Positions 8,104-18,073 are shown, numbered from the stretch's first letter. The stretch is 64,000 bases of DNA from Tannerella serpentiformis (GCF_003033925.1 NZ_CP028365.1:2666001-2730000), one strand, 5' to 3'. A program made the numbers and translations. Notes: generated by a model from the sequence alone, not told the origin.

Positions 8104-9380
8104 TGAGCTAAGTGCTTCGACCTGCTTTGTTCATGTATAACAGAGAACACTCACTTTCTGCCCGCAAAGATAGTTTTCCCTCGTGAGAACGTTGCCGTTT
8201 TGCTGCGACTTTCATATGCGCAGAACACTACAATCTTCTCTCGATTGCTCTTTGGATGCCCTTTTCATGACCAACAAAAGCAGGTGTAAACGGTCTTTTC
8301 CCCATAGTCATAACGGTCAAATGTCGTGAAACGACAAGGTAGATCATCTCTATTTTACCACGTAATGTATTGACAGCAAGGTTGTTAATTGATCTATGCG
8401 GGATGCTTCTCTTTTCAAATCACGTAATCTCTTTTTCTCTGCAGTCTCATACCCCTCTTCATGTGTCACGGTGCACGTCCCCCTTTAAGGGGGGACGTGC
8501 CCGTGCACCCAGAAGGGGTTTGAATACTGCACCCCCAAGATGAAGACAAAAATCAGGATGGGGTCTGTCATCCCTGTGCTCTGTGCGAATGACGGAATGT
8601 TGTCGCACAGGTTTTGACCTTGGGTGTAAAGCCTGCAAACCTGCTGCCGCCATCTCGGAGGGTCTCTGCCTGTGGTGATGTTTTTACCTTATGGGGATAG
8701 GTTTCTGCCTTTAGGCACAAAACCTGCACATGCTGCCTGCTACCGTATTCTCGGAGGGTATCCACCTGTGGAGGTGTTTTTACCTTACGGGGGAATGGCC
8801 CCTTTGGGGAGACGTCCCTTTCCCCGAATGATGCCTAAAGAGATTGCCTGCCTCTTTAGGCGTGTTATCCGCCGACTTTCTGCTTGCAGACGGGTCTATA
8901 TCCTTATGGGGAAAAGAAAAGCACCTTTTTTGTGTTTAGAATACGGTTTACATTTGCTCTCAGTTAGACGAACAAACGGAGTAAAAGACATGGAAAAAGC
9001 AAGTGTTTATACGGGCTGGAACATTTCTCCTGACCTATCTGATCAACGGGATAGACAAGGCCAATTCATTTGGTCTCGGCAGTTATACCTGTATTCACAT
9101 CTCTTCTTCCAATTGTTAAAAGCCTTACTTCTTGTGTATTTACACCCCCATATGAGTGAGGTGCTCACTCTGTCTGTACGTGGATGCTTTTGCACATATG
9201 CGAAGGTTAGCTCTCTAAGAGACTAAGAGAGTGCCTTTGCACAATCTTGTCCAATGGTCTCCTTCCCTTTTCATGTCTTTATGCGACCGCACTGAGATGT
9301 ATGATGGCATGTGAACCCAGCTTATCTTGCCTCCTTTGTAAAATGCAATGGAAACGAGATGTTTGGCTTCAATTCGATTG
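8104..9380. other. Gene-poor left end of the ICE
   Basis: No credible gene is seen; open frames here have no family resemblance or plausible starts. Visible structure: a hairpin at 8473-8500 (GCACGTCCCCC, short loop, GGGGGACGTGC) and an imperfect duplication at about 8634-8700 and 8725-8790 (CTCGGAGGGT, CTGTGG, GTGTTTTTACCTTA in both). It may be a leader, a replication or transfer region, or decayed genes. Confidence 0.5.
8634..8790. repeat. Imperfect direct duplication in the ICE left end
   Basis: Two roughly 65-bp stretches about 90 bp apart share CCTGC, CTGC, TCTCGGAGGGT, CTGTGG and TGTTTTTACCTTA. The similarity is patchy, so this is an old duplication or a repeated structural element. 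No coding potential is visible. Confidence 0.45.
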
Positions 9381-9441
9381 AAAGAAGTCCACCAGATTAC
9401 AGTTTGTGACGAACTGCGATTCTGGTGGACTTCTTTGTTTT
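9381..9441. terminator. Strong hairpin, probable terminator
   Basis: Perfect 16-bp stem AAAGAAGTCCACCAGA with TCTGGTGGACTTCTTT, with a smaller inner pairing (CAGTT/AACTG) in the loop, then TTTGTTTTCC. Its first arm begins with A's, so it could stop transcription from either side. It separates the gene-poor left end from what follows. Confidence 0.7.
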
Positions 9442-9468
9442 CCCCCTCCTCTACAAAAGCAGGATTAG

Positions 9469-9660
9469 CGGGTCTTTACTCCAAGCACGTGCACTTCAAG
9501 CCTCTCTGCCCCTGTGGCCGACCCGACGAGCCAGCTGTGGATCCATGACCCCGTGATCGATGTCACTAGGGTGGACACAGTCGTCTGGTCGCACAGCAAG
9601 ATGATCTACATTCACGTCATCCTCAAAGATGGTTCTGATGAAGTAACGATCCAAGCATAA
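9469..9660 (+). pseudogene. Possible 3' remnant of a gene
   Basis: Open frame without a start codon, following a stop at 9466 and ending TAA at 9658. Its translation has protein-like strand patterns (SQLWIHDPVIDVTRVDTVVW, then KMIYIHVILKDGSDEVTIQA) and looks like the C-terminus of a beta-rich protein. I do not recognise the family. It could equally be chance; the opposite strand is also open here. Confidence 0.25.
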
Positions 9661-9890
9661 TTGCTCTTGCCTCATACCCCAAATAGATTTTCCGGTACGG
9701 CTAACACCTTCAAGTGGGTTGTATCGGAGATTTTTCTTGTTTATGGGCGGGAGTGGCCCATCAAGGAAAGGATCCCTTGTGCGGGACAACCACATCAAAG
9801 CAGTGAAAAGTTCAAATCGTCGTGGTTTCGATCTTGATACGGTTTGCTCTAGGCCCTCCCTTTTGGTGAAGAAGATAACTCTTGCATTTT

Positions 9891-9968
9891 ACGCAATATT
9901 TCCTGCGAAAAACGCAATAGATTGGTGTCCGATGCAGGAAGGCTGTCGTAAGGTGCACTCTAACTTTA
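9891..9968 (+). promoter_or_regulatory. Upstream region of the XRE regulator, with direct repeats
   Basis: ACGCAATA occurs at 9891 and again at 9912, 21 bp apart (two helical turns). TAACTTTA at 9961-9968 is one base from the -7 consensus. Together they suggest a promoter with an operator, possibly for the product of the downstream XRE gene. Confidence 0.3.
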
Positions 9969-9973
9969 CACAT

Positions 9974-10354
9974 ATGTACAACATCGGAGATAGACTTAGA
10001 AAGGAGCGACTGACTAGAGGTTATTCTATGGAGTATGTCGCTGGAAAATTGCAAGTTAATCCAACCACGATCTATCGGATGGAAAATAAGGCGAAGAGCT
10101 TCCGTACGGCGCTTCTCGTCGGTTATTGCGAGCTATTGGAGATCGATCCGGCAGAGCTTTTTGCGGATTCTGCAATGGAAGGGAAGTACCGAGAGCTGAT
10201 GAAGTATCTGCAGAAGATTCTATTGATATGTTCCAACATCATCATCGGCCTCCTGAAGAACAACGCGCTTTTTCGAGAGATCATAAAGGATCTCATCCGG
10301 GAGATATTAGACGAAAGAGAGGTGCACAAGTCAGAGAAAGGAGAAGAAGCATGA
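9974..10354 (+). CDS. XRE-family HTH transcriptional regulator
   Basis: 126 residues. Residues 1-60 form a helix-turn-helix of Cro/CI (XRE) type: IGDRLRKERLTRGYSMEYVA, then QVNPTTIYRMENKAKS, then LLEIDPAELF. The C-terminal half is helical and hydrophobic and may dimerise. The start at 9974 fits the usual XRE N-terminus; the frame is open further upstream. Its stop overlaps the next start (ATGA), so it is cotranscribed with the primase-helicase and probably controls this ICE module. Confidence 0.8.
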   Translation: MYNIGDRLRKERLTRGYSMEYVAGKLQVNPTTIYRMENKAKSFRTALLVGYCELLEIDPAELFADSAMEGKYRELMKYLQKILLICSNIIIGLLKNNALFREIIKDLIREILDEREVHKSEKGEEA

Positions 10355-12393
10355 AAGAGAAAGCATTGATCTTGCATGCCACAGATGGCGGATTGCAGGT
10401 ATTTCGCCATTACATTCCCTTCGCCATCACACCAGGGAAGAAGTTCCGCAATCCGCTCTACGACGATCGGCGGGCGTCGTGCTTCATCTACAAGGTGCCG
10501 CAAACAGGCATTTACCGCATGAATGACTTCGGAGATCCGACTTGTTCAGGTGACTGCTTCTGGTTTGTAGCGGCGCTGCATGACCTTGATTTGCAAAAGG
10601 ACTTCCCCCGCATCTTGGAGAAGATCATCCGTGACCTATCCCTGTCCATCTCCTTGCCGGAGTGCGCACCCGGATCCATTCGAACACAAGTCGAAAGTGT
10701 TCTAACGCTTCGACCAACACCGACGCTTGCGGAGCCTGCCGGCAGACCTTACCGCATCGAGGAAAAGGCCTTCGACGAAAGCGAATGCGCTTATTGGAGA
10801 CAGTACGGCATCACGCCGAACGTGTTGCAGCGCTATGGCGTCCGATCGCTCCGCAGCTTCCGCAGCGAGACGGCCGAAGGGAAGCGTTACGGCTTTATGA
10901 GCAGCGCCCACGAGCCGCTATTCGGCTACGTGCGCAAGGATTACGTGAAAATCTATCGCCCTTCAAGTGCGACCCGATTTGTCTATGGTGGCCGCCTGCC
11001 GGATATCTACACGTTCGGCATGGAGCAACTCCCGCAACGGGGTGACATGCTGTTCATCACCGGCGGCGAGAAGGATGTGATGTCGCTTGCCGCACACGGC
11101 TTTCACGCCATTTGCTTCAACAGCGAGACGGCTGAGATCGACGCCTCCATCATCGAGATGCTCGTCCGACGCTTCCGTCACGTCTTCTTCCTCTACGACG
11201 CTGACGAGACGGGCGTGAAGGCTTCCACCCTCAGATGCGAACAGTTCGCCCCCTACAACGTCCGACGGATCGAGCTGCCACTGGTCGGAACGAAGGCTGA
11301 GAAGGACATCTCTGATTACTTCCGTTTGGGATACAGCGCGGAGGACTTCCATCACCTAATTACCGACCGCTTGGAGCAGCTTTATACGCAAACGCTCATG
11401 CTGCTCGACTCGTGCGAGATCGATTACCGCCATCCGCCCGACCGCTCTCAAACGGTGATCGCGTCACGCGGTGTCCCGTTGGGCACCTACGACAACCTGT
11501 TTTGCATTACCGGGGGCGAAGGGACGGGGAAAAGCAATTATGTGTCGGCGTTGATCGCCGGGACACTGCTGACCGAGATTCCAACACCTCCACCCGATCT
11601 GCTCGGGCTGGAGGTTACGCCCAACACGTCGCACAAGGCCGTCCTACACTACGACACAGAGCAATCCGAGTACCAGCTTCACCGCAACGTGGGGAAAACC
11701 CTGCGGCGGGTCGGACTCGATGCAATGCCGACGTTTTACCACCCCGTTTTTCTCGCTGCGCTCTCTCGCAAGGATCGCTTGCAGCTCATCAAAGACAGCC
11801 TCGACCTCTACCATCATCGGCACGGCGGCATCCACCTTGTTGTCATCGACGGCATCGCCGACCTGATCCGTTCGGCCAACGACGAAGCCGAGAGCATCGC
11901 TGTGGTGGACGAGCTCTATCGGCTGGCGGGCATCTACCACACGTGTATCCTTTGCGTACTCCACTTCGTCCCCAACGGCATCAAGCTACGCGGACACATC
12001 GGATCGGAACTGCAACGCAAGTCGGCCGCCATCCTGTCGATCGAGAAGGACGACAACCCAGCGCTGTCGGTCGTGAAGGCGCTGAAGGTGCGTGACGGCA
12101 GTCCGCTTGACGTCCCGATTATGCTTTTTGGGTGGGATAAGCAGCGTGACATGCACGTCTCCCGCGGCGAGAAATCGGAAGAAGAGCGTGAGCGACGCAA
12201 GACGGCCGAGCTGTCGCTGATCGCCCGTGAAGTGTTCCGCGCACATGACCGCTTGGCCATCGACGAGCTTCTTCGATTGATCATGCAGACAGTAGAAGTA
12301 AAAGAGCGGACCGCCAAGGACTACATCCGCCACATGCAAGAGAGCGGCCTGATAGAGCTACAGAAAGACAACCATTACACATTGAAGAAATGA
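10351..12393 (+). CDS. Mobile-element primase-helicase (Toprim plus RecA-like ATPase)
   Basis: 680 residues. An N-terminal region has a CHC2-like pattern (YRMNDFGDPTCSGDCFWFVA) at about residues 50-75. A Toprim domain follows at about 230-300, with acidic ITGGEKDVMSLAAHG and the metal-binding DxD in LYDADETG. A RecA/DnaB-like ATPase runs from about 380, with Walker A GGEGTGKSN and Walker B HLVVIDGIADLI near 495-505. Such fusions prime and unwind DNA for replication of plasmids, phages and ICEs. It starts inside the XRE stop codon and overlaps the following HTH gene by 4 bp, forming one operon. Family is firm; biochemical role is inferred. Confidence 0.85.
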   Translation: MKEKALILHATDGGLQVFRHYIPFAITPGKKFRNPLYDDRRASCFIYKVPQTGIYRMNDFGDPTCSGDCFWFVAALHDLDLQKDFPRILEKIIRDLSLSISLPECAPGSIRTQVESVLTLRPTPTLAEPAGRPYRIEEKAFDESECAYWRQYGITPNVLQRYGVRSLRSFRSETAEGKRYGFMSSAHEPLFGYVRKDYVKIYRPSSATRFVYGGRLPDIYTFGMEQLPQRGDMLFITGGEKDVMSLAAHGFHAICFNSETAEIDASIIEMLVRRFRHVFFLYDADETGVKASTLRCEQFAPYNVRRIELPLVGTKAEKDISDYFRLGYSAEDFHHLITDRLEQLYTQTLMLLDSCEIDYRHPPDRSQTVIASRGVPLGTYDNLFCITGGEGTGKSNYVSALIAGTLLTEIPTPPPDLLGLEVTPNTSHKAVLHYDTEQSEYQLHRNVGKTLRRVGLDAMPTFYHPVFLAALSRKDRLQLIKDSLDLYHHRHGGIHLVVIDGIADLIRSANDEAESIAVVDELYRLAGIYHTCILCVLHFVPNGIKLRGHIGSELQRKSAAILSIEKDDNPALSVVKALKVRDGSPLDVPIMLFGWDKQRDMHVSRGEKSEEERERRKTAELSLIAREVFRAHDRLAIDELLRLIMQTVEVKERTAKDYIRHMQESGLIELQKDNHYTLKK

Positions 12394-12584
12394 CGAACGA
12401 GATGAAAACCAAACCAGATGAACCGAAATATTACGACGCCTTTGACGTGGCCCGAATCCTTCGCATCCACCACAAGACGGCCCTAATTTGGGGAAAGAGG
12501 GGTATGCTGCCCTCCGTCAAGATCGGCAACCGCCGCTACTTTCCCGCTGAGGGCATCTTGGCGTTCAAAAAGCAGGAGAAGTGA
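12390..12584 (+). CDS. Excisionase-like small HTH protein
   Basis: 64 residues with a MerR/excisionase-type winged HTH: YYDAFDVARILRIHHKTALI, then WGKRGMLPSVKIGNRRYFP. Such proteins bind ICE or phage ends and set the direction of recombination, or act as regulators. ATGA-type overlap with the primase-helicase gene puts it in that operon. Confidence 0.75.
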   Translation: MTNEMKTKPDEPKYYDAFDVARILRIHHKTALIWGKRGMLPSVKIGNRRYFPAEGILAFKKQEK

Positions 12585-12708
12585 GCTGTCGATGAAAAGA
12601 ATGATCCTTTGGAAGGATGTGATCCATGCCTGTGTCCCCGTCTCTTCTGCGCGAAATTGGTGCAACGGTAATCCGGTCGCGATTACCTTTGCCTCAAAAC
12701 AAACCCAT

Positions 12709-13512
12709 ATGACAGTCAGAGAATGGATCAGAAAGCGGGAGATCGGCGGGATGCCCACGCTCACTTTCGGGGAGGTGCGCCAAGCCTTTCCCAACGCTTC
12801 GGAGCAAGTCGTCAAGAACGAATTGTTCCGGTTGTCTGCGCAGAAAATCATCGTATCCGTATACCGCGGATTTTATGTGATCATGCCGCCGCACTATGCC
12901 GGCCGAGGCGTCATCCCTCCGCATTACTACATCGATCGGCTGATGGCCCATCAAAACAAGCCTTACTACATCAGCCTGCTCAGCGCGGCGGCATTGCTGG
13001 GGGCTGCGCACCAACGGCCGCAGAAGTTTTTCGTCACCACCGTTTTACCGAAGCCTTCGGTGTCCCCTTCCAAAAACAACCTGCTGGTGTGGTCGTATCG
13101 CAAAGAGATTCCGTCGGACTTTTTGCTGACGAAAAACTCGGAGACCGGCACGATCCGCTACTCCAATGCCGAACTGACGGCCGTCGATCTGATACAATAC
13201 GAGCAATATATCGGCGGTTTGTCTGAGGCGGCGACGGTCTTGGCTGAGCTGTCGGAGAGGCTGGACTTCCGTCGTGTCTCGGGGCGGCTGTTCGACTACA
13301 CCTCGCAAGCCACCCTCCAACGATTGGGGTATGTCTTAGAAGAAGTTTTGCTGCAGACGGAAGTGGCCGACGTGCTGTATGAGAAGCTACGTGCGTATGC
13401 CGGAAGGCTGCGGTATGTACCGCTGTCCACGCGCAGCACGGAGGTGATGGCGGCAAAAAACGATCGCTGGAAGATCGACGTCAATATGACTATCGAGCCG
13501 GACGACGTATGA
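12709..13512 (+). CDS. abiEi: AbiEi-type antitoxin of a type IV toxin-antitoxin system
   Basis: 267 residues. The N-terminal part is a winged-helix DNA-binding domain (LTFGEVRQAFPNASEQVVKN, then IVSVYRGFYVIM). The AbiEi core follows with PYYISLLSAAALLGAAHQRP, typical of the family. AbiEi counters the AbiEii nucleotidyltransferase and usually represses its own operon. ATG 12709 is preferred over the open frame back to 12592 because the conserved domain begins just after it. Its stop overlaps the AbiEii start (ATGA). The pair can abort phage infection or stabilise mobile DNA. Confidence 0.88.
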   Translation: MTVREWIRKREIGGMPTLTFGEVRQAFPNASEQVVKNELFRLSAQKIIVSVYRGFYVIMPPHYAGRGVIPPHYYIDRLMAHQNKPYYISLLSAAALLGAAHQRPQKFFVTTVLPKPSVSPSKNNLLVWSYRKEIPSDFLLTKNSETGTIRYSNAELTAVDLIQYEQYIGGLSEAATVLAELSERLDFRRVSGRLFDYTSQATLQRLGYVLEEVLLQTEVADVLYEKLRAYAGRLRYVPLSTRSTEVMAAKNDRWKIDVNMTIEPDDV

Positions 13513-14303
13513 TAGACCGCGCATCCATCACGCAATGGGCCGGCTGGGTGCCCTGGAACGATCCCGCTCAAGTGGAGCAAGATCTGATCATCTCCCGCGC
13601 ACTGGTGGCCATCTTCAGCGACGAGTTCTTGGCCTCGCAGCTTGCCTTTCGCGGAGGCACGGCGCTGCACAAACTGTACCTCTCGCCCCAGCCGAGATAC
13701 AGCGAAGACATTGATTTGGTACAGATTCACCCCGGCCCGATTAAGCCGATTCTCTTCCGCCTCGGGGAGGTGTTGGACTTCCTGCCCGATCGTGTCACCC
13801 AGCAAAAGCGATACAATAACACGATGCTCTTTCGGATGGAGTCGGAGGTGCCTCCGGTCGTCCCCATACGATTGAAAATCGAGATCAATTGTGTCGAGCA
13901 TTTCAACGAACTGGGGCTGGTGAAGATGCCGTTCGCGGTGGAGAGTCATTGGTTTACGGGGCAATGTGCGATCACGACGTATGCGCTGAATGAGTTGTTG
14001 GGCACGAAGCTCCGCGCGCTGTATCAGCGCAAAAAGGGGCGCGACCTCTTCGATCTGTATGTGGCTCTGACGGAAGCTGAAGTGGACACTTCCGAAATCT
14101 TGCAGTGCTACAACCGCTACATGGCTTTCTCTGTGCAGCAGCCCCCGACCTATAAGCAGTTTGTGGCGAACATGGAGGCGAAAATGGCTGATCCAGATTT
14201 TCTCGGCGATACGCGCGTCTTTCTACGCCCCGAGCGGCCGTTCGACCCCCAAGCCGGATATGAAGCGGTGCGGGCACAGTTGATAGATGGGCTGAAGAAA
14301 TAG
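13509..14303 (+). CDS. abiEii: AbiEii-type nucleotidyltransferase toxin
   Basis: 264 residues, AbiEii/AbiGii family. The nucleotidyltransferase signature is clear at about residues 45-75: FRGGTALHKLYL followed by RYSEDIDLV, giving the GG(T/S) and DxD metal-binding residues. A later KLRALYQRKKGRDLFDLYVA motif is also typical. Family members transfer nucleotides to RNA targets such as tRNA and block growth when not held by AbiEi. Translationally coupled to the antitoxin by a 4-bp overlap. It appears intact. Confidence 0.9.
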   Translation: MIDRASITQWAGWVPWNDPAQVEQDLIISRALVAIFSDEFLASQLAFRGGTALHKLYLSPQPRYSEDIDLVQIHPGPIKPILFRLGEVLDFLPDRVTQQKRYNNTMLFRMESEVPPVVPIRLKIEINCVEHFNELGLVKMPFAVESHWFTGQCAITTYALNELLGTKLRALYQRKKGRDLFDLYVALTEAEVDTSEILQCYNRYMAFSVQQPPTYKQFVANMEAKMADPDFLGDTRVFLRPERPFDPQAGYEAVRAQLIDGLKK

Positions 14304-14321
14304 GGCATGAAGAAGAAGTAT

Positions 14322-14345
14322 AAACAGGCGCCTGTTTGGGGGCGG
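14322..14345. terminator. Palindrome between convergent genes
   Basis: AAACAGGC-GCCTGTTT is a perfect 16-bp palindrome just after abiEii, facing the convergent helicase remnant. AAACAGG and CCTGTTT recur at about 14446-14460. Probably a bidirectional terminator. Confidence 0.45.
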
Positions 14346-14457
14346 CTGCGGCCGCCGGCGAAGTTTGGCCGGGTACCGAATAAATCGCCACTATTTCTTG
14401 TATCAGGCAAACTTCTCTGCCTCGGCAGAGGCCTGCGCAAGGGTAAACAGGGCCTGT

Positions 14458-16161
14458 TTATCTCCATCCCACCTTCCCAATCACCACACGACTCGCTACA
14501 TCCTGCTCCACCTTGTCCGCTTGACGAAGACTGGCACCGTTTCCTTTTTCGACCACGTTCTTGTCCGCTGCCTGCCCCTCTTTTTCCGTCGTCGGTGGTG
14601 CAAGTGAGAGTGCAATCTTCCGATCCAGCTCCGCCGCGTTCCTCTTCAGCGTACGTAGCTCGTCCTCTTTCCGCCAGACGCCTGAGGCAGCGGCCTCGAA
14701 GGCTGGGATCTGCTCCTTCACCTTGGCCAACTCCCTCTCGTGCGTCTCGATGACTTTCGGGATCCGCTCTAGTGCGTTCAGGAAGTTTTGGCAGGCGAGC
14801 TTCGGATCAGCAGCCAGACGACCATTATTATAGGTATAGAGGATGCCGCTGCGGCCTTGCACGAAAAAGCGGTTGACGGAGCAATCGAAAAGGTCCTTCG
14901 CCGTGCTTTCCGTCTTCACCATGACCGGGAAACCGTAGATCTCACCGATCTTGTTGTACTCGCCTTCGGTGCGCGCTTTCTCCGCGATCTCCTGCAAGCG
15001 CGCGGCCACGGCCTTGATGTCTGCACCGTCCGGCACACCTTTTACCGACAGCTTATTGATCGGCACACCGTCGGCGTCACGCTGTAGCTGGCTCTCGAAA
15101 TGTGCTCGATCCGCCCGGGCTTCTCGGATCTTGTCTGAATGGAAGGCGATAGAAACTTTGATCTCCTCGAGCTTGGCCGCCGCCGTGTCGCGCTCTTTAA
15201 GGAAGCCCTTTCGCTCCGATTCCAAAGTGACGATCTTCTTATCCAGCTTCGCTTTCTCGAGTAGATCAGTGTTGCCCGACAGCACGGCCACATACTCTGA
15301 GAAGTTCATGCCGCTGTCCTCGTCCATCGAACCTTCGTCGATGGAGCGACTGCCGAGCGTGTTCGTCTTGAGTTGGTTGATGAAGAGCTGTTTGTTGTGT
15401 AGCAGGTTGAACTTGTAACTGTCGAGCGAGCGCTCCACGGCATAGATGATCACGTCCACTTTGTTATCGGCAAACTGTTTGGCTATCTCGTTGCCTTTGC
15501 GAACAGCTCGCCCGTTGCGCTGCTCGAGATCGGAAGGCCTCCAAGCTATATCGAGGTGATGGACTGCCACCGCACGTTGCTGGGCGTTCACGCCCGTGCC
15601 GAGCATGGATGTCGAGCCGAAGACGATACGGATGTCACCACGGTTCACGGCCTCTACCATCGCTTTCTTGGCTTTCTCATTCTTGCATTCTTGGATGAAG
15701 CGAATCTCTGATGAGGGGATGCCGTAATCCTCCACGAGCTTGCGTTTGATTTCCGAGTACACGTTCCATTCGCCCGGCTTGTATGTTCCGAGGTCAGAGA
15801 AGACGAACTGCGTGCCCTTCTGCTCGTCATACTTGCGATAGTACTCGCTGAGCAGCTTGGCGCAATGGCTGGCTTTGTTGTCAATGTGATCCGAGTATTT
15901 CATCGGATCGATCATCCGCATATCGAGGCTCATTTTCCTCGCGAGATCTGTGGCGATAAGCATCTTGGCCTTCTCCTCCTTTTCACTCAGCGGGGCACGA
16001 TCTAAGATTGTAGCATCGCCTGTCTTAGCAAACTCCATCAGCTTACCAATGAACGCCTCTTGCTCGGGCGTGGGTGGGATGTGATGCAGGATCTCGCGCT
16101 TCTCCGGACGGTCGATGCCGATGTCCTTGGCCGTGCGGAAATCGTAAATCTCCCCATACAA
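14458..16161 (-). pseudogene. C-terminal part of a large SNF2-like helicase / DNA methylase ICE protein
   Basis: 567 residues remain. The first half is the second RecA lobe of an SF2/SNF2 helicase: [33 protein letters not shown], then [20 protein letters not shown] with the arginine finger (motif VI). A coiled-coil tail follows. In Bacteroidota ICEs this region ends a very large protein that also carries N6-methylase and helicase lobe 1; those parts and Walker A are missing. The homologous text starts abruptly near 16161 at a junction with AT-rich DNA, so a deletion or insertion removed the 5' part. It may still be translated, but helicase activity is not expected. Confidence 0.75.
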
Positions 16162-16289
16162 TCTTGCCGTAGAAGAAGTGAAGACGGAGTTTCAGGGAAA
16201 GAAATTTGTATTTCAACACTATAAAGATACAACAATTTTCGCTAATCACCAATTTTACAGACTGTTATAATTCATCGAACTCACGTTAG

Positions 16290-16664
16290 TTTAGGGATAA
16301 CTCAAGCCACTCCGTTTTGGGTATTGTATATGATACTCACAGGAGGGATTTTGCTTTTCTCGCTTATATTTCAATCTAAAACAATGCTTACCCCCATATT
16401 CATTCCTATTGCCATAGGGGAGCTCAGAAAAACGGGTATCCGATTATGAGTCTTGCTTTCCCGGTGGCAATGCTTGTGGGACATGTGTATGTACTGCCTT
16501 TTAACAGTAAACCTGCTGCCCTACTGTACACTACCAATCAATACAGCTGGAGCGATACCTTCAAGTTTGGTATTACGATGATGTTTATCAGTTGGTTGAT
16601 GATACTCTTGTGGGGCGAAACGGTATTGCGGTGGTATGGGTTTACCAATGGAGTATTCTTTTAA
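16290..16664 (+). pseudogene. Fragment of a DASS/SLC13-family transporter, frameshifted
   Basis: Two adjacent frames together give the end of a sodium:dicarboxylate-type symporter. The first (to TGA near 16446) reads TPFWVLYMILTGGILLFSLI, then TMLTPIFIPIAIG. The second (16446-16664) reads MSLAFPVAMLVGHVYVLPFN, then KPAALLYTTNQYSW, ending at TAA. One base appears missing around 16435-16445, between KTG and the following MSLAFP. The 5' part of the gene is absent. The DNA is AT-rich compared with the tra operon, suggesting import from another genome. Confidence 0.7.
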
Positions 16665-16886
16665 TACCACAAAGCCAATAATGCCAATTACTGAAGATAA
16701 AAGATAAGATAAAGACAACTCTTAAAAAGAGTGCTGGATATTGGACGTAGGCGCGTCAATTATAAAATCATAATACCTCCAAAGAGTATTAATTCTTTGG
16801 AGGTATTTTCTGCAAAAAAGCACTATAGCTCTGTAATCATAGGTATAACTATAGACTTGTGCCAGTGGTATTTTACTAATTTGCTG

Positions 16887-17519
16887 TTATTTCGTAGCTT
16901 CTTTCACTTCTTTTTCGAGGTCTTCTATGCGGTTCTTTAAATCATCTGATAACTTTTGAGCAGAACCTTTTAACTTTTTCAGATTGAACGAAAGTATTAC
17001 AGATGAAATACCTGTGGAGATAAATGCTAAACCTGTGAATACTACTAATGAGATACCTGTAAAGATAGGATTAGCAATCAAAATGAACGAGAGGATAATA
17101 CTCAATACGCTCACTATGGCTAAGTTCCCCCAATTCAGTACGCCTGCTTCTTTTTCTTCGAAGGCAAAACCAAGTAGCTCAAACGAACGGAATAGCAACG
17201 TAAAACCTACTACCAATGGTAATATAAACATTGATAGGGCAGGATACATAAGTAAAAAGATACCCATTATCAATGAAATAAGTCCGCTTACCAAATACCA
17301 GCCCCAACCATTAAGATTTTTAGTATTCTGTAGGGCAAAGAAGGTTTCAATTATCCCCGATACTAAGAACGAAAGACTAAAGAGTATTGAAAGGGTAAGA
17401 TAAGAATCTTGTGGTGATATAATTACCCCTATACCACAAAGAATGAACAAAATCCCTAATATAAGGGGAATGTACCAGTGTTTTACTGATCTTCTGATGG
17501 ATTTGAAAAAATACAACAT
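16887..17519 (-). CDS. HdeD-like (DUF308) membrane protein
   Basis: 210 residues with about six membrane segments in the paired pattern of HdeD/DUF308 proteins (PLILGILFILCGIGVII, LVSGLISLIMGIFLLMYP, IVSVLSIILSFILIANPIF), and a charged helical C-terminus (LKNRIEDLEKEVKEATK). HdeD proteins are linked to acid resistance in enterobacteria; in Bacteroidota the role is unknown. Codons are strongly AT-biased, unlike the conjugation genes, matching the neighbouring transporter fragment and the potempin gene. Intact and monocistronic. Confidence 0.8.
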   Translation of the reverse strand: MLYFFKSIRRSVKHWYIPLILGILFILCGIGVIISPQDSYLTLSILFSLSFLVSGIIETFFALQNTKNLNGWGWYLVSGLISLIMGIFLLMYPALSMFILPLVVGFTLLFRSFELLGFAFEEKEAGVLNWGNLAIVSVLSIILSFILIANPIFTGISLVVFTGLAFISTGISSVILSFNLKKLKGSAQKLSDDLKNRIEDLEKEVKEATK

Positions 17520-18073
17520 AACTCTATCGTTTAAAAATTAATGGAGCAAAGATAAGGATGTTTTATTGATTAGCCAAATATTTCCCCATAAAACAAGAGA
17601 ATGGGGGGGGTAAGTGTTTGTCAATGAGTGAATACTGATTGCTCTACTCACCCAAAGGGAACGAATAAGAAACGAGCGAGGTGCGCCTGCTTTCGTTACT
17701 TTGCAGTAGTCATAAGACATCTCATTTCTCGCCCGCAAAGGACGCCAAAATCTTCAAGAAACGTCACAGCAAAAGTTTGAAGGCATGCGAAAATCCTGCA
17801 ATGGCTACGAAGGCTCACCCTTCGATGATCAGATAGCAGTTCCTCGTCGAAATGCTGTCGATGGCGGAGGGTATTTCCTCTTGCGTTCATATCAGACTTG
17901 ACGGGCGCCTGACGAATGATCACTTATCAGAAAGTTCTCCCTCTCTGCAAGTTTCATAGGACACGAGAAGCGAGAATCTGGGGAAAGCGAAGTATTTCTT
18001 CGATTAAAAAGTTTGATTTGTAGGAAAAAAGAGAGCTTTTGGGAGTAAAATATCAAGAATTACAGGAAATAGC
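17520..18073. other. Intergenic region before the potempin-karilysin pair
   Basis: About 550 bp between divergent genes. Short open frames here lack starts, family resemblance or codon bias, so I call none. The right part becomes AT-rich towards the promoter at 18074-18104. Confidence 0.5.

Noticed and set aside
8672-9226. 184-codon frame in the ICE left end
   Set aside because: No family resemblance, composition unlike genes, and it runs through the imperfect duplication.
9496-9798. 100-codon minus-strand frame
   Set aside because: No recognisable domain; overlaps a better protein-like remnant on the plus strand and the upstream region of the XRE gene.
16446-16664. A 72-residue intact small membrane protein
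   Set aside because: It is the in-frame tail of a DASS transporter whose preceding part lies in another frame, so it is a pseudogene piece.
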